From Desulfurivibrionaceae bacterium (GTDB lineage: Bacteria; Desulfobacterota; Desulfobulbia; Desulfobulbales; VMSU01): a stretch of 64,000 bases of DNA. The notes beneath the pieces are model-generated. The model had not been told where the DNA came from. It ran no database searches and was given only the letters and a program-made list of their open reading frames with translations. The position numbers and the translations under genes were made by a program. Of the stretch, positions 1 to 8,902 are shown piece after piece. The DNA lies in contig JAQYVV010000004.1 in assembly GCA_030145275.1 (NCBI GenBank), positions 1 to 64,000 of the forward strand, read 5' to 3'. How positions within the stretch are numbered: position 1 is the first letter of the stretch; every line of letters starts with the position of its first letter.

Positions 1-82
1 CCATTCCGAACACGGAAGTTAAGCTCTTCAGCGCCGATGGTACTGCCTGGGCGACTAGGTGGGAGAGTAGGTCGTTGCCGGA
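1..82 (+). rRNA. rrf: 5S ribosomal RNA, 3' part
   Basis: The first 80 or so bases read as the 3' two thirds of a bacterial 5S rRNA: the loop with CCGAACACGGAAGTTAAG at 6-23, then GCCGATGGTACTGC at 33-46 and the closing GGGAGAGTAGGTCGTTGCCG near 61-80. The 5' end lies outside the window. A strong terminator follows at once, so this is the end of an rRNA operon. The exact 3' end is uncertain by a few bases. Confidence 0.93.
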
Positions 83-92
83 TTTTATCTTT

Positions 93-137
93 AAGGGTGA
101 TTGTTGACTATATGTCGATAATCACCCTTTTTTTTTG
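93..137 (+). terminator. Rho-independent terminator of the rRNA operon
   Basis: An inverted repeat, AAGGGTGATTGTTGAC paired with the complementary arm ending in ATCACCCTT, is followed by a run of nine or more T. It lies about 12 bases after the 5S gene, where an rRNA operon terminator is expected. Confidence 0.9.
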
Positions 138-322
138 CCTTTTTTATACTTAATTACAGAGGTTGGAATCTAGTATCTTTATTGCACTTCACTAAGCTTT
201 TGGGTATTTTGGAGTTGACTACCTTCTGATCTAATTAAGCTTAAGTATCAATCATTCGCATAGATCTTAAAGCACATGCTTTCCCAATCAACTTCTCTTT
301 TAAAAATAAATGTGGTGCTCAC

Positions 323-1174
323 ATGAATGATTCCTTCTCTGCTGACAAAGGCACTCTTTATATTGTAGCGACCCCCATTGGTAATCTGGAAGATATTACC
401 TTGCGAGCTATACGTATACTTAAAGAAGTTGATTGTATTGCTTCTGAAGATACACGCAGGACAAAAATTCTGCTAAATCACCTCGGGATATCAACACAAC
501 TGATAAGTTATTATCGAGAAAAAGAGGCAAGTAAGTCAGAACAGATCATTGAACTTTTGGGACAAGGAAAAAATATAGCTTTAGTATCTGATGCTGGGAC
601 ACCATGTATTTCCGATCCAGGAACGATACTTATCGCTAAAGCGCATAGTCATGGCATTCGTGTCTCTCCTATTCCGGGAGCATCTGCTTTGACCGCAGGC
701 CTTAGTTTGTCTGGTCTGCCCGCAGATACTATTCTTTTCTTGGGCTTTCTGCCAAATGGGAAATCGGCGCGTCGGAAATATTTAGTATCTCTTAAGGACG
801 AGACACATCTCTTGGCCTTTTATGAATCACCAAAAAGAATTATCGGGTGTCTAAAAGACCTATATGATCTTTTGGGTGACAGACGGGTTTTTGTCGTTAG
901 AGAATTGACAAAAATTTATGAAGAATATTTTTCCGGTTCAATATCCACAGTTCTGGAGAAATTGTCGGCAAAAACTACGGTCAAAGGCGAATTTGTCGTT
1001 GTTCTGGAAGGAGGGCTGAAAAGCAATGCTCCTGAGGGTGCAGACCTTCATCAACTTATTGAATGGTATAGGGATCAAGGTGATATTTCTCTTTCTGATT
1101 CTGTGAAAAAAATATCTAAAGATATTGGCGTTGCAAAAGCGAAAGTTTACAAAGAAGCCCTGAGAATATGGTAA
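323..1174 (+). CDS. rsmI: 16S rRNA (cytidine1402-2'-O)-methyltransferase RsmI
   Basis: This 283-residue protein is a full-length RsmI, which 2'-O-methylates C1402 of 16S rRNA using S-adenosylmethionine. The tetrapyrrole-methylase fold is shown by LYIVATPIGNLEDITLRA near residue 12, SEDTRR near 41, SDAGTPCISDPG near 89 and IPGASALTAGLSLSGLP near 117. The C-terminal part (about 235-283) fits the short helical extension of the family. The start is the first ATG; no strong ribosome binding site is seen. It stands alone between the rRNA terminator and a repeat-filled gap. Confidence 0.95.
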   Translation: MNDSFSADKGTLYIVATPIGNLEDITLRAIRILKEVDCIASEDTRRTKILLNHLGISTQLISYYREKEASKSEQIIELLGQGKNIALVSDAGTPCISDPGTILIAKAHSHGIRVSPIPGASALTAGLSLSGLPADTILFLGFLPNGKSARRKYLVSLKDETHLLAFYESPKRIIGCLKDLYDLLGDRRVFVVRELTKIYEEYFSGSISTVLEKLSAKTTVKGEFVVVLEGGLKSNAPEGADLHQLIEWYRDQGDISLSDSVKKISKDIGVAKAKVYKEALRIW

Positions 1175-1330
1175 TAACCCCCGTTCGTGAGAAGGGACTC
1201 TGTACAGTACCTCCTCGGAGTCTATCGCTTAACTGAGGGGTGTAAGGGGCTTAACAGGAATTTGTAACTTTGATATGGTTTATCTTCTTTGTTATCTCTG
1301 TTAAAAAAAGCAATGAAACTCCTCCTAAGG
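1175..1330. repeat. Intergenic stretch with a 17/18-bp repeat module in a small hairpin
   Basis: No gene is supported here. At 1216-1233 lies CGGAGTCTATCGCTTAAC, a copy of the module found inside most intergenic repeats of this window. It sits in the loop of a short hairpin (CCTCCT on the left, TGAGGGG on the right), so it shows the same module-in-hairpin arrangement as the larger elements. Confidence 0.55.
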
Positions 1331-1669
1331 TACCAACCCCCACAAAAGTGGATAAGTGCCTGATCAGTGGTCGGTCACTAATACAGATTGGATTTTTTTT
1401 CGAGGGTAACCTGTTTTCTGTTACTGAATCCAGTGTTCAGGCACTAACCCCTACAAAAAGGGATAAGTGCCTGAACAGTAGTCGGTTACCCATACAGATT
1501 GAATTTTTTTGTGGGTGTCCTAGCGTTTATGTTACTAAATGTCAGCGCTCAGGCACTAACCCCTACAAAAAGCGATAAGTGCCTGAACAGTTGTCGGTGA
1601 CCAATACAGATTGGATTTCTTTTCGGGGTAACCTGGTTTCTGTTACTGAATCCAGTGCTCAGGCACTAA
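1331..1669. repeat. Three tandem copies of a ~112-bp palindromic repeat (type C)
   Basis: Three head-to-tail units have their GATAAGTGCCTGA start at 1351, 1462 and 1574, giving periods of 111 and 112 bp. Each unit begins with AAGTGCCTGAACAG and ends with CTCAGGCACTAA, so its two ends are inverted repeats. The interior holds a conserved ACAGATTGGATTTC-like stretch and GTTACTGAATCCAGTG. Open frames across this array encode only the repeat and are not credible genes. A single type C element with a different interior is present at 42781-42912. Confidence 0.88.
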
Positions 1670-1756
1670 AAATCAACTTGTCAATGTGTGGTAAATGCAC
1701 TAATTTGTTTATTCTCCCAAGTGTAAAAACATATATTGTTAACTGGAAGCATCCAA

Positions 1757-2356
1757 ATGGTAAAAAAGGTACAGGATTATTATTTTAAGAAGGCTAAGAA
1801 AGAGAATTATCCAGCTCGTTCAGTGTATAAATTGGTGGAGGCACACGAAAAACATACTATTCTTAAATCGGGAGATAAGGTTCTTGATCTTGGTTGTCAT
1901 CCTGGTAGCTGGTCCTTGTATAGTGCCAAAATTGTAGGGCCTAGCGGTCTGGTTGTCGGTATTGATCTGAAAAATGAGAAGAAGATTCAGCAAGCTGGAA
2001 AAGCAAAAATCATAGCGATATTTGCTGACATAATGGCTCCTGAAACGATCCCTCTCTTGGCTGAATACGCTGAGAAATTCGATGTTGTTATCAGTGATAT
2101 GGCTCCAAAAACCACTGGTAATAAATGGTCAGATCAACAACATTCCCTTGATCTTTGCAGACAGGCCCTTTTTCTTGCTGATCAACTTCTTAAAACTGGC
2201 GGCAATTTTTACTGTAAAGTTTTTGAGGGAGAGGACTTTAAGTTATTTTTTGAGTCAGTCCGGGAAAAATTCGAATTTGCTAAAATTGTCAAACCTAAAA
2301 GTTCAAGAAAAGAGAGTAGAGAGGTGTTTGTTCTTGGTAAAGGTTTCATGCAATAA
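1757..2356 (+). CDS. rlmE: 23S rRNA (uridine2552-2'-O)-methyltransferase RlmE
   Basis: This 199-residue FtsJ/RrmJ-family protein methylates U2552 in the A-loop of 23S rRNA. Motif I is VLDLGCHPGSWSLY near residue 43, with ISDMAPKTTGN near 115 and CKVFEGEDF near 155. The catalytic K-D-K-E set is present: a Lys in the N-terminal ARSVYKL stretch, the motif IV Asp, the Lys of CKVF and a C-terminal Glu. The ATG at 1757 was chosen over an upstream in-frame TTG at 1736 because GGAAG lies seven bases before it and the product then starts like family members. A type A repeat begins five bases after the stop. Confidence 0.93.
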   Translation: MVKKVQDYYFKKAKKENYPARSVYKLVEAHEKHTILKSGDKVLDLGCHPGSWSLYSAKIVGPSGLVVGIDLKNEKKIQQAGKAKIIAIFADIMAPETIPLLAEYAEKFDVVISDMAPKTTGNKWSDQQHSLDLCRQALFLADQLLKTGGNFYCKVFEGEDFKLFFESVREKFEFAKIVKPKSSRKESREVFVLGKGFMQ

Positions 2357-2360
2357 ATTA

Positions 2361-2555
2361 TAACTGTTCAGCTGCACCCCATCCGGAGTCTGCGCTTACC
2401 TGCGCGCGCCCAACGGAAGTACCCTTGGGGTGCGAACAGTCCTTCCAGCATACCGATGTATCGCTGAAAGGCCTGTTCACACGCACCTGGGGCACATCTA
2501 AACAGTTACAGTTCGGAGGTTATGCCCCGTTTTTTGCTCTACCTGAATAGTTACA
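2361..2555. repeat. Type A nested palindromic repeat, copy A1
   Basis: The outer arms are TAACTGTTCAGCTGCACCCC on the left and GGGGCACATCTAAACAGTTA on the right (to 2508), followed by a tail ending in a second right arm at 2555. Inside are the 17-bp module at 2384-2400, the 26-bp module at 2407-2432, and the hairpin CCTTCCAGCATACCGATG...CTGAAAGG at about 2441-2471. Compared with A3, this copy lacks the second 17-bp module and the long insert in the hairpin loop. Confidence 0.88.
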
Positions 2556-2603
2556 ATAAATATAAGTAAAAAGTAAGAACCATATAATAGTAAGGAGGAA
2601 GAT

Positions 2604-3353
2604 GTGTCTGGTCATTCAAAGTGGAGTACAATTAAAAGAAAAAAAGGCGCTACAGATGCTAAGCGTGGGAAAATATTCACCCGATTGATTAAAGAGATCA
2701 CTGTTGCTGCCCGTTCGGGTGGGGGGGACCCTGATGGAAACCCTAGGCTACGGACTGCGATTTCTGGTGCTAAATCAGAAAATATGCCTAAGGACAATAT
2801 CGACAGGGCTATCAAGAAAGGCACCGGAGAGCTTGAAGGAGCCATCTATGATGAAATTACCTATGAGGGCTACGGTCCTAGTGGGGTTGCGGTTCTAGTT
2901 GATTGTTTGACTGATAATAAAAACAGGACCGTTGCCGATGTGCGCCATATTTTCAGTAAGTATGGTGGCAATCTTGGTGAATCCGGCTGTGTTTCTTTTC
3001 TTTTTGATCGTAAGGGGCTTGTTGTAGTCGATAAAGAAACTATTTCGGAAGAAACATTGATGGACATTGCTTTGGACGCAGGGGCTGAAGATGTTCTTGA
3101 AGAAGAAAGTGTATTCCAGGTTTTGACCGCTCCCGATGACCTTAACGCTGTGCGGGAGCATTTAGAGCAGAAGGATGTTTCTTTTGTAGAGGCGGCAATA
3201 TCAATGCTTCCACAAACAACTGTTGATATAGTCGATGAGAAAACGGCTAAAAGAGTTTTGACTCTTATGGATATGTTGGAAGATAATGAGGATGTCCAAA
3301 ATGTTTATTCCAATTTTGATATAGCTCCTGAAATTCTTGATAATTTGGAATAA
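2604..3353 (+). CDS. yebC: YebC/PmpR family protein
   Basis: This 249-residue protein is a standard-length YebC. The N-terminal signature [15 protein letters not shown] is followed by [13 protein letters not shown] and [11 protein letters not shown]. Some family members act as DNA-binding regulators, and others help ribosomes pass difficult polyproline-like sequences. The start is GTG with a strong AAGGAGG six bases upstream at 2592-2598. It lies directly before ruvC, a common bacterial neighbourhood (yebC-ruvC-ruvA-ruvB). Confidence 0.95.
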   Translation: MSGHSKWSTIKRKKGATDAKRGKIFTRLIKEITVAARSGGGDPDGNPRLRTAISGAKSENMPKDNIDRAIKKGTGELEGAIYDEITYEGYGPSGVAVLVDCLTDNKNRTVADVRHIFSKYGGNLGESGCVSFLFDRKGLVVVDKETISEETLMDIALDAGAEDVLEEESVFQVLTAPDDLNAVREHLEQKDVSFVEAAISMLPQTTVDIVDEKTAKRVLTLMDMLEDNEDVQNVYSNFDIAPEILDNLE

Positions 3354-3426
3354 TCTCACTTCCCTTCAGCCTTTATAAACCGTATTTGATTCTTTTGAAA
3401 AAAATATTGGTATCTTTTTATTGTAG

Positions 3427-3900
3427 ATGAAAATTATTGGTATTGATCCAGGTTCGCGAATTACAGGGTATGGGGTCATTGACAAAAACAGTTCAGGTCT
3501 TCAGTTTGTTACTTGTGGTGTGGTCAAGTCCTCGCCTAAAATACCTTTTCCTGAGAGGCTGAAAGAACTTCATGACGGCTTATGCCAAGTCATAGAAAAA
3601 TTCAATCCCCAGTACGCCTCGGTGGAAGATATCTTTTTTGCTCGTAACCCTAGTTCTGCCTTAAAACTTGGCCAAGTCCGCGGAGCGTTGATTATTGCGG
3701 CTATGGGAAATGATCTGATTGTCAAAGAATTCACCGCCAAACAGGTCAAGCAAACCGTTGCTGGCTATGGGCAGGCAAGTAAATCCCAAATCCAGCATAT
3801 GGTTAGGGTTACGCTGAACTTGACATCGTCTCCAAGTGAGGATGCTGCCGATGCACTGGCTAATGCCCTCTGTTTAGCAACACACTTGGATACGTACTGA
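3427..3900 (+). CDS. ruvC: Crossover junction endodeoxyribonuclease RuvC
   Basis: RuvC resolves Holliday junctions by paired nicks in the RuvABC system. The 157-residue protein has the family length. The acidic catalytic residues are in IGIDPGSRITGYGVI (Asp7), VEDIFFARNP (Glu near 66) and SEDAADALANALC (Asp pair near 138-141). The ATG at 3427 follows TTGTAG, with no clear ribosome binding site, and it matches the family start MKIIGIDPG. Unusually, a 191-bp palindromic repeat separates it from ruvA. Confidence 0.95.
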   Translation: MKIIGIDPGSRITGYGVIDKNSSGLQFVTCGVVKSSPKIPFPERLKELHDGLCQVIEKFNPQYASVEDIFFARNPSSALKLGQVRGALIIAAMGNDLIVKEFTAKQVKQTVAGYGQASKSQIQHMVRVTLNLTSSPSEDAADALANALCLATHLDTY

Positions 3901-3907
3901 CTGATTG

Positions 3908-4098
3908 TAAATATTCGGCAACACTCCAGCTGCGCCCGCCCAACGGAAGTGCCCTTGGGGTGCGATCAGCCTGACTCACGTAGAACTACTACGCTTCGCC
4001 AACCTGATCGAACACATCTGAAGCGACGGAGTCTTCGCTTACCTGTCAAACATTTACATTTTGGTGGTGGTGGTTTTCCGGTGTTAGTCGAATATTTA
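3908..4098. repeat. Type B nested palindromic repeat, copy B1
   Basis: The arms are TAAATATTCGGCAACACTCC at the left and GTGTTAGTCGAATATTTA at the right. The interior holds the 26-bp module at 3937-3962, a hairpin with CCTGACTCACGTAGA and ACGCTTCGCCAACCTGATCG, and the 17-bp module CGGAGTCTTCGCTTACC at 4027-4043. The reverse complement aligns end to end with B4 (52837-52991), except that B4 lacks both modules. It starts eight bases after the ruvC stop. Confidence 0.88.
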
Positions 4099-4156
4099 TG
4101 ACTGATTGGATAAACTATTTTTTAATAAATGTTCCAATCTCAATATAGGGTCTCAT

Positions 4157-4765
4157 ATGATTGCCTGCCTACGAGGTGAACTTCTTCATAAAGCACTCGA
4201 TAAGCTGATCGTTGATGTCAACGGTGTTGGCTATGATATATCTTTTTGTCAGGCGGGAGCTTCTCTTTTGCCAGAAACAGGGCAGGAGATATTCATTCAT
4301 ACATATTTGAATGTTCGAGAGGATGCTCTTGATCTTTATGGCTTTATGCTCATAGAAGAGAAAGAGATGTTTGTCACTCTTTTACAGGTTTCGGGCATTG
4401 GGCCTAAGGTTGCCTTGAATATGCTTTCTGCGATCCACCCGGCTGATCTGGCCAGATCAATTGTTTCAGAAGATTTGCATAGATTGACTCAACTTCCCGG
4501 CATAGGAAAGAAAACGGCCGAGCGTCTCTGTCTTGAGTTGAAAGATAAGGTCCAGGCAATGTCTGGCCAGGATGATGCTGTAGGGCGTTATGATGCGATG
4601 TCCGATTCTGTGGCTGCGGATGTTATTTCTGCGCTGGTCAATCTTGGTTATCCTCGGGCCAAAGCCCTTGATGCTCTGCACGGTGTTCGCCAGTCATTAC
4701 CAGAAGGTTCGCCGGAAGCACCCATAGAAGAGTTATTACGATTATCATTGAGGTCGCTGGCGTGA
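4157..4765 (+). CDS. ruvA: Holliday junction branch migration protein RuvA
   Basis: RuvA binds four-way junctions and loads the RuvB motor. The ATG at 4157 gives [12 protein letters not shown], matching the MIGxLRG start of the family, so a longer frame from 4106 is rejected. The 202-residue protein has the OB-fold N-terminus ([10 protein letters not shown]), two helix-hairpin-helix motifs ([13 protein letters not shown] near 78 and [17 protein letters not shown] near 112) and the flexible C-terminal domain III ([16 protein letters not shown] near 155) that contacts RuvB. The stop overlaps ruvB by four bases. Confidence 0.95.
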   Translation: MIACLRGELLHKALDKLIVDVNGVGYDISFCQAGASLLPETGQEIFIHTYLNVREDALDLYGFMLIEEKEMFVTLLQVSGIGPKVALNMLSAIHPADLARSIVSEDLHRLTQLPGIGKKTAERLCLELKDKVQAMSGQDDAVGRYDAMSDSVAADVISALVNLGYPRAKALDALHGVRQSLPEGSPEAPIEELLRLSLRSLA

Positions 4766-5802
4766 ATTTTGAGGAAGACATAATAAGCACAAAGGCAGTT
4801 CATCAAAATGAATTAATCGAAGAAGTTTCACTTCGCCCCCAAACTCTTGACCAATACGTCGGCCAGGAACAACTCAAGAATAATCTCCATATTGCAATTA
4901 CAGCAGCACAAGGGCGTAATGATGTTCTTGATCACGTCCTTTTTCATGGCTTTCCAGGCTTAGGGAAAACGACTCTTGCCTATATAATAGCTAATGAAAT
5001 GAGGGCAAGTGTTAAGGTGACTTCTGGGCCGGTCATTGAAAAAGCAGGTGATTTGGCCGCTATCTTGACTAGTCTTCAGGATGGGGATGTCCTTTTTATT
5101 GATGAAATCCACCGCCTTAATCACGTTGTTGAAGAAATTCTCTATCCTGCCATGGAGGATTATCAGCTTGATCTTGTTATTGGTCAGGGTCCCGGGGCAA
5201 AATCAGTAAAAATGGACTTGCCGAGGTTTACGCTTGTTGGTGCGACAACCAGGACAGGATTGCTTACTCCACCTCTTAGAGATCGTTTCGGTGTCATTTT
5301 GAGACTAGATTATTACTCCGATAATGAACTTGTAACCATAATTAAACGGTCGGCTGCTGTGCTCAATATTCCTATGGATGAGGGTGGGGCTGCCGAAATG
5401 GGAAAAAGATCCAGGGGAACACCCAGAATTGCCAATCGCCTTTTGAAAAGAGTACGTGATTATGCTGAGGTTAAAAGTGACGGAAAGATCACTCGCGATG
5501 TGGCAAAAAAAGCGCTTGCAATGCTCAATGTTGATGAGCTTGGTCTGGATGATATGGACAGGCGCATAATGCTTACCATAATTGATAAATTCGCCGGAGG
5601 TCCTATAGGTCTAGAAACCTTGGCCACCGCTGTTTGTGAAGAAAAAAATACCCTGGAAGATGTTAATGAACCGTTTTTGATTCAGTCAGGGTTCTTAATG
5701 CGGACTCCTCGAGGACGAATGGCAACGCTTGCAGCTTATGAACATTTTAACCGTCCTTACTCTACAGATAACCAAGCAGACGAAGCCCCAAAACTATTTT
5801 GA
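4762..5802 (+). CDS. ruvB: Holliday junction DNA helicase RuvB
   Basis: RuvB is the AAA+ ring motor that drives branch migration with RuvA. The 346-residue protein has Walker [11 protein letters not shown] near residue 62, Walker [12 protein letters not shown] near 108, sensor 1 LVGATTRTG, the arginine-finger region PLRDRFG and the C-terminal winged helix ([24 protein letters not shown]). It starts at a GTG that overlaps the ruvA stop (GTGA), so the two are translationally coupled. A type A repeat follows 18 bases after the stop. Confidence 0.96.
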   Translation: MNFEEDIISTKAVHQNELIEEVSLRPQTLDQYVGQEQLKNNLHIAITAAQGRNDVLDHVLFHGFPGLGKTTLAYIIANEMRASVKVTSGPVIEKAGDLAAILTSLQDGDVLFIDEIHRLNHVVEEILYPAMEDYQLDLVIGQGPGAKSVKMDLPRFTLVGATTRTGLLTPPLRDRFGVILRLDYYSDNELVTIIKRSAAVLNIPMDEGGAAEMGKRSRGTPRIANRLLKRVRDYAEVKSDGKITRDVAKKALAMLNVDELGLDDMDRRIMLTIIDKFAGGPIGLETLATAVCEEKNTLEDVNEPFLIQSGFLMRTPRGRMATLAAYEHFNRPYSTDNQADEAPKLF

Positions 5803-5820
5803 GCAAAGATAGAATTTTGC

Positions 5821-5967
5821 CACTTGTTCAGGAGTGCACCGTATTTGTTCATTCGGAGTCTTTGGCCTCGCTTATCTGGGACTTCGAAGTATACTGGTGC
5901 TATTCGTGAAAGGCAGGTAAGCGTAGCCTCCGAAATGAGTAAAGATGGGATGCTCCCGAATAGTTAC
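5821..5967. repeat. Type A nested palindromic repeat, copy A2
   Basis: The left arm, CACTTGTTCAGGAGTGCACC, pairs with GATGCTCCCGAATAGTTAC at the right. Inside, the module pair CGGAGTCT...CGCTTATC (5854-5876) and GGTAAGCGTAGCCTCCG (5916-5932) forms a second hairpin. In its loop is a third one, ACTTCGAAGTATACTGG...TATTCGTGAAAGG. A5 at 33931-34077 has the same three-level structure. The right end lies just before panB, and the open frame upstream of the panB start runs through it. Confidence 0.82.
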
Positions 5968-5989
5968 AAATTTTGCTTATGGTGAGAAT

Positions 5990-6835
5990 ATGAACCACAA
6001 AAAAAATGTAGCAGACATCATTGGTATGAAGAAAAAAGGTGACAAGATAACTATGCTTACCGCCTATGATGCAAGTTTTGCCCATATGCTTGAGCAGTCA
6101 GGGGTTGATATGATTTTGGTTGGGGACTCTTTAGGAATGGTTGTCCTTGGGTATGACTCAACTGTGCCTGTCACAATGGCTGATATGCTGCACCATTCAA
6201 AGGCCGTTCGTAGAGGTGCAAGCCAGACACTTGTCGTTGGTGACATGCCTTTTCTGTCCTATCAGGTTTCAATTGACCAGGCAATCGCCAATGCGGGTCG
6301 ATTTATGAAGGAAGCAGGATGTGATGCTGTTAAGCTGGAAGGTGGCCAGGATATGGTTGGCACAGTCAAGGCAATTGTTACTGCTGGTATCCCGGTTATG
6401 GGGCATATTGGCCTTACACCGCAAACAGCAGGGCAGCTAGGGGGATATAAGGTTCAAGGAAAAGATGTTGAATCTGCCCGGAAACTTCTTGCCGATGCGC
6501 GGTCCTTAGATGATGCAGGTGCCTTTGCTGTGGTGCTTGAGTGCATTCCTGACAAATTGGCCCAGGTGATCAGTGAAGAAATTTCAGTACCAACGATAGG
6601 AATTGGGGCAGGGAGTGGATGTGACGGACAGGTTCTCGTTACCCATGATTTACTCGGTATGTCTGGAAAATTCATTCCTAGTTTTGTTAAATGTTATACT
6701 CAGTTGGCACCACAGATAAAGGCATCCCTAGACAATTTTCAAGATGATGTTAGATCAGGGAATTATCCCGATGCGGAACATAGTTTTAGCATGAAGTACG
6801 AGGTGGAAGAGGTTCTCGGTCGATCTTCCGAATAA
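5990..6835 (+). CDS. panB: 3-methyl-2-oxobutanoate hydroxymethyltransferase
   Basis: PanB makes ketopantoate from 2-oxoisovalerate and 5,10-methylene-tetrahydrofolate, the first committed step to pantothenate and coenzyme A. The 281-residue protein shows ITMLTAYDASFA, the metal and substrate site DSLGMVVLGYDST near residue 45, KLEGG near 113, GHIGLTPQ near 134, LECIPDKLA near 180 and IGIGAGSGCDGQVLVTHD near 200. The ATG at 5990 follows GGTGAG and is preferred to a frame starting at 5945 inside the repeat. No other pan gene is nearby. Confidence 0.95.
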   Translation: MNHKKNVADIIGMKKKGDKITMLTAYDASFAHMLEQSGVDMILVGDSLGMVVLGYDSTVPVTMADMLHHSKAVRRGASQTLVVGDMPFLSYQVSIDQAIANAGRFMKEAGCDAVKLEGGQDMVGTVKAIVTAGIPVMGHIGLTPQTAGQLGGYKVQGKDVESARKLLADARSLDDAGAFAVVLECIPDKLAQVISEEISVPTIGIGAGSGCDGQVLVTHDLLGMSGKFIPSFVKCYTQLAPQIKASLDNFQDDVRSGNYPDAEHSFSMKYEVEEVLGRSSE

Positions 6836-6923
6836 TCCTATCTTGTAAATTTAACTAGCATTTTTATATGTTTTTCTGTAATTCTTGGATAGATATAAAA
6901 ATATCAAGAAGAGAAAACGTTAG

Positions 6924-7072
6924 AGATCAATTAAGTACACCCAAGATTGCATAACCCCGAGTCTGTAAGCGTTTCAGGGACACCCCGATGTGCGTGATCG
7001 AGCCACGCGATTATACCCCCTGTATATCACGGGGGTCGATCACGTGCAGCGGGGTATTCCTGGAGCGCTTAC
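6924..7072. repeat. Type D long nested palindrome, copy D1
   Basis: This is an imperfect three-level palindrome. The outer arms are GTAAGCGTTTCAGGGACACC and its partner ending TGGAGCGCTTAC. Within these lie GATGTGCGTGATCGAGCC against GGTCGATCACGTGCAGC, and a central TATACCCCC...GGGGG pair. The left flank includes TTAAGTACACCCAAGATTGC. The whole block is about 90% identical to the reverse complement of 37781-37927 (D2). It sits between panB and motA and ends 24 bases before the motA start. Confidence 0.88.
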
Positions 7073-7095
7073 GAGAAAACAGTAAGGAATTATTT

Positions 7096-7857
7096 ATGGA
7101 TATAGCAACCCCGATAGGTCTCGTTCTTGGGACTTTACTGATTTTAGGTTCTATTCTGCTTGGAGGTTCCCTGGGAATCTTTATAAATGTACCATCTGTT
7201 CTTGTAGTAGTCGGTGGTACACTTTCCACCGCTTTTATACGCTTTGGAATGGGTGATGTTATTAACTCTTCAAAGGTGGGTATGATCACCCTCTTTGCAA
7301 AACTGAGTAATCCACAGGAAATTATTCAAGAGATTGTCAACCTAGCCAACGTCGCCAGAAAAAATGGTCTTATTGTTCTCGAACAGCAGCCTATAAATGA
7401 TCCCTTTTTGAAAAAAGCCATTATGTACTGTGTTGATGGTCACGAGGCGGAGTTCATAGAGGAAGTTCTGAAAAAAGAGGTAAGCTTGACGGTTGAAAGG
7501 CATGATGTGGGGCGTAAGGTCTTTCAAGGAATGGGTGATGCCGCCCCTGCATTCGGGATGATTGGAACCCTGATTGGTCTTGTGCAGATGCTGGCTTCCA
7601 TGGATGATCCTGCCTCCATCGGCCCATCCATGGCTATTGCTTTACTGACCACGATGTATGGTGCTATTCTTGCTAATCTTATCTTTTTGCCAATAGCTGA
7701 TAAATTGGCCCTTCGCAGTCAGGAAGAAGAAAGAAACAGACGTTTGATTATTGAGGGTGTCCTCGGTATTTTAAAAGGAATTAACCCCAGGGTCATGGAA
7801 GAGTTTCTGGAGACCTTTTTACCGCCCAAGGATAGAAGCGCGGCTGATAATAAATAG
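7096..7857 (+). CDS. motA: Flagellar motor stator protein MotA
   Basis: MotA forms the ion channel and torque-generating stator with MotB in the inner membrane. The 253-residue product has four hydrophobic segments (about residues 5-25, 30-50, 148-170 and 180-200), the cytoplasmic loop with charged residues (TVERHDVGRKVFQGMGD) and the conserved FGMIGTLIGLVQML and GPSMAIALLTTMYGAI segments. The ATG at 7096 with AAGGA 8-12 bases upstream is chosen, because a longer frame from 6988 lies inside the D1 repeat. motB follows after 11 bases. The sequence alone does not decide between proton and sodium coupling. Confidence 0.94.
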   Translation: MDIATPIGLVLGTLLILGSILLGGSLGIFINVPSVLVVVGGTLSTAFIRFGMGDVINSSKVGMITLFAKLSNPQEIIQEIVNLANVARKNGLIVLEQQPINDPFLKKAIMYCVDGHEAEFIEEVLKKEVSLTVERHDVGRKVFQGMGDAAPAFGMIGTLIGLVQMLASMDDPASIGPSMAIALLTTMYGAILANLIFLPIADKLALRSQEEERNRRLIIEGVLGILKGINPRVMEEFLETFLPPKDRSAADNK

Positions 7858-7868
7858 AGGTACTTTAT

Positions 7869-8618
7869 ATGGCTGACGAAGAATGCAAACCAACGGAATG
7901 TCCACCGGGGTCACCCTTGTGGATGTGTACCTTTGCCGATCTTATGTCGCTTCTACTCTGTTTTTTCGTGCTTCTTCTCTCCTTTTCGGTAATGGATGCC
8001 CAGCGTTATAAGCAGGTTGCTGGGTCAATGAAAGACGCTTTCGGCATTCAGCGTGAAACCCCAGTCTTCGGAGACCCAACTGGTGACACGATGATTTCCA
8101 CTGATTTTTTGTCAACTCCTTTGGCCGTCAAAATCCAACAGGATATTAATGAGGTAATTACTGTAGAGGTCAAAAGCGGTATGGTCGAAACGGAGTTGAC
8201 CCACGATGGAGTCTTAATCAGGATGAAGGATTCTGTCGTGTTTGACATTGGAAAAGCGGCTATAAAGGATAAGGCCAAGATAATTTTAAATAAAATTGGT
8301 AAAGTTGTTGCCGAAGTTGATGCCAAAATCAGCGTTAGCGGTCATACGGATAACCTCCCGTTGAAAAAGGGTGGTGCATACAGCTCAAACTGGAGTTTAT
8401 CTACGGCTAGAGCTGTCGCCGTTGTTGAGCTCTGGAGCACCCAATTCAAGATTCCTAGTCACAGGATGAGTGCTACTGGATATGCAGAGGGGCAGCCTCT
8501 GCAAACAAATGATACGGTAGTTGGGCGTGCCGCCAATCGCCGGGTAGAATTTAAAATCCAGGCTAATCAGACAGCAATGAGCATGAAAGAGCTATCGGAT
8601 ATGGTGATTCAACGATAA
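7869..8618 (+). CDS. motB: Flagellar motor stator protein MotB
   Basis: MotB anchors the stator to peptidoglycan and carries the ion-binding aspartate. The 249-residue protein has one membrane segment (about residues 20-42) containing TFADLMSLLLCFFVLL with the conserved Asp, then a plug and linker region. The C-terminal OmpA-like peptidoglycan-binding domain is seen in SVSGHTDNLPL, WSLSTARAVAVVELW and GRAANRRVEF. It is co-transcribed with motA and followed nine bases later by a type A repeat. Confidence 0.95.
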   Translation: MADEECKPTECPPGSPLWMCTFADLMSLLLCFFVLLLSFSVMDAQRYKQVAGSMKDAFGIQRETPVFGDPTGDTMISTDFLSTPLAVKIQQDINEVITVEVKSGMVETELTHDGVLIRMKDSVVFDIGKAAIKDKAKIILNKIGKVVAEVDAKISVSGHTDNLPLKKGGAYSSNWSLSTARAVAVVELWSTQFKIPSHRMSATGYAEGQPLQTNDTVVGRAANRRVEFKIQANQTAMSMKELSDMVIQR

Positions 8619-8626
8619 TTTATTCG

Positions 8627-8865
8627 TAACTGTTCAGCTGCACCCCATCCGGAGTCTGCGCCTACCTGCGCGCGCCCAACGGAAGTACCCTTGGGGTGCG
8701 AACAGGCCTTTCAGCAGATAAGCGAATCAAAGTGAGACTTCGATACATCGGTATGCTGAAAGGCCTGTTCACACACACCCGGAGTCTGCGCTTACCTGGG
8801 GCACATCTAAAAAGTTACAATTCGGTGGTTATGGCCCGTTTGGAGGCCCTACCTGAATAATTACA
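8627..8865. repeat. Type A nested palindromic repeat, copy A3 (the fullest copy)
   Basis: The arms begin with TAACTGTTCAGCTGCACCCC and close with GGGGCACATCTAAAAAGTTA at about 8817, plus a tail to 8865 that repeats the tail of A1. The interior holds the 17-bp module at 8650-8666 and 8780-8796, the 26-bp module at 8673-8698, and the CCTTTCAGCA/TGCTGAAAGG hairpin with a 26-base insert at 8717-8742 that resembles a longer form of the 17-bp module. It nearly fills the gap between motB and the next gene. Confidence 0.9.
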
Positions 8866-8902
8866 TATCGTCGTATATAAAATGAATATTGGAGAATGAC
8901 GA

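Noticed and set aside
1331..1669. CRISPR array
   Set aside because: The 112-bp spacing has no short direct repeat with unique spacers; the whole unit is repeated, including the middle, and no cas gene is near.
1270..1788. Two open frames (102 and 69 codons) across the tandem repeats
   Set aside because: They follow the 112-bp repeat array in frame by chance, have no ribosome binding site and no protein-like conservation, and the second runs into the rlmE start.
7011..7072. Riboswitch in front of motA
   Set aside because: The strong folding is explained by the D palindrome, which occurs again, inverted, after lspA where no regulated gene start is adjacent.
6988..7095. N-terminal extension of MotA
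   Set aside because: The extension codes from the D1 palindrome and is unlike MotA; the ATG at 7096 has a ribosome binding site.
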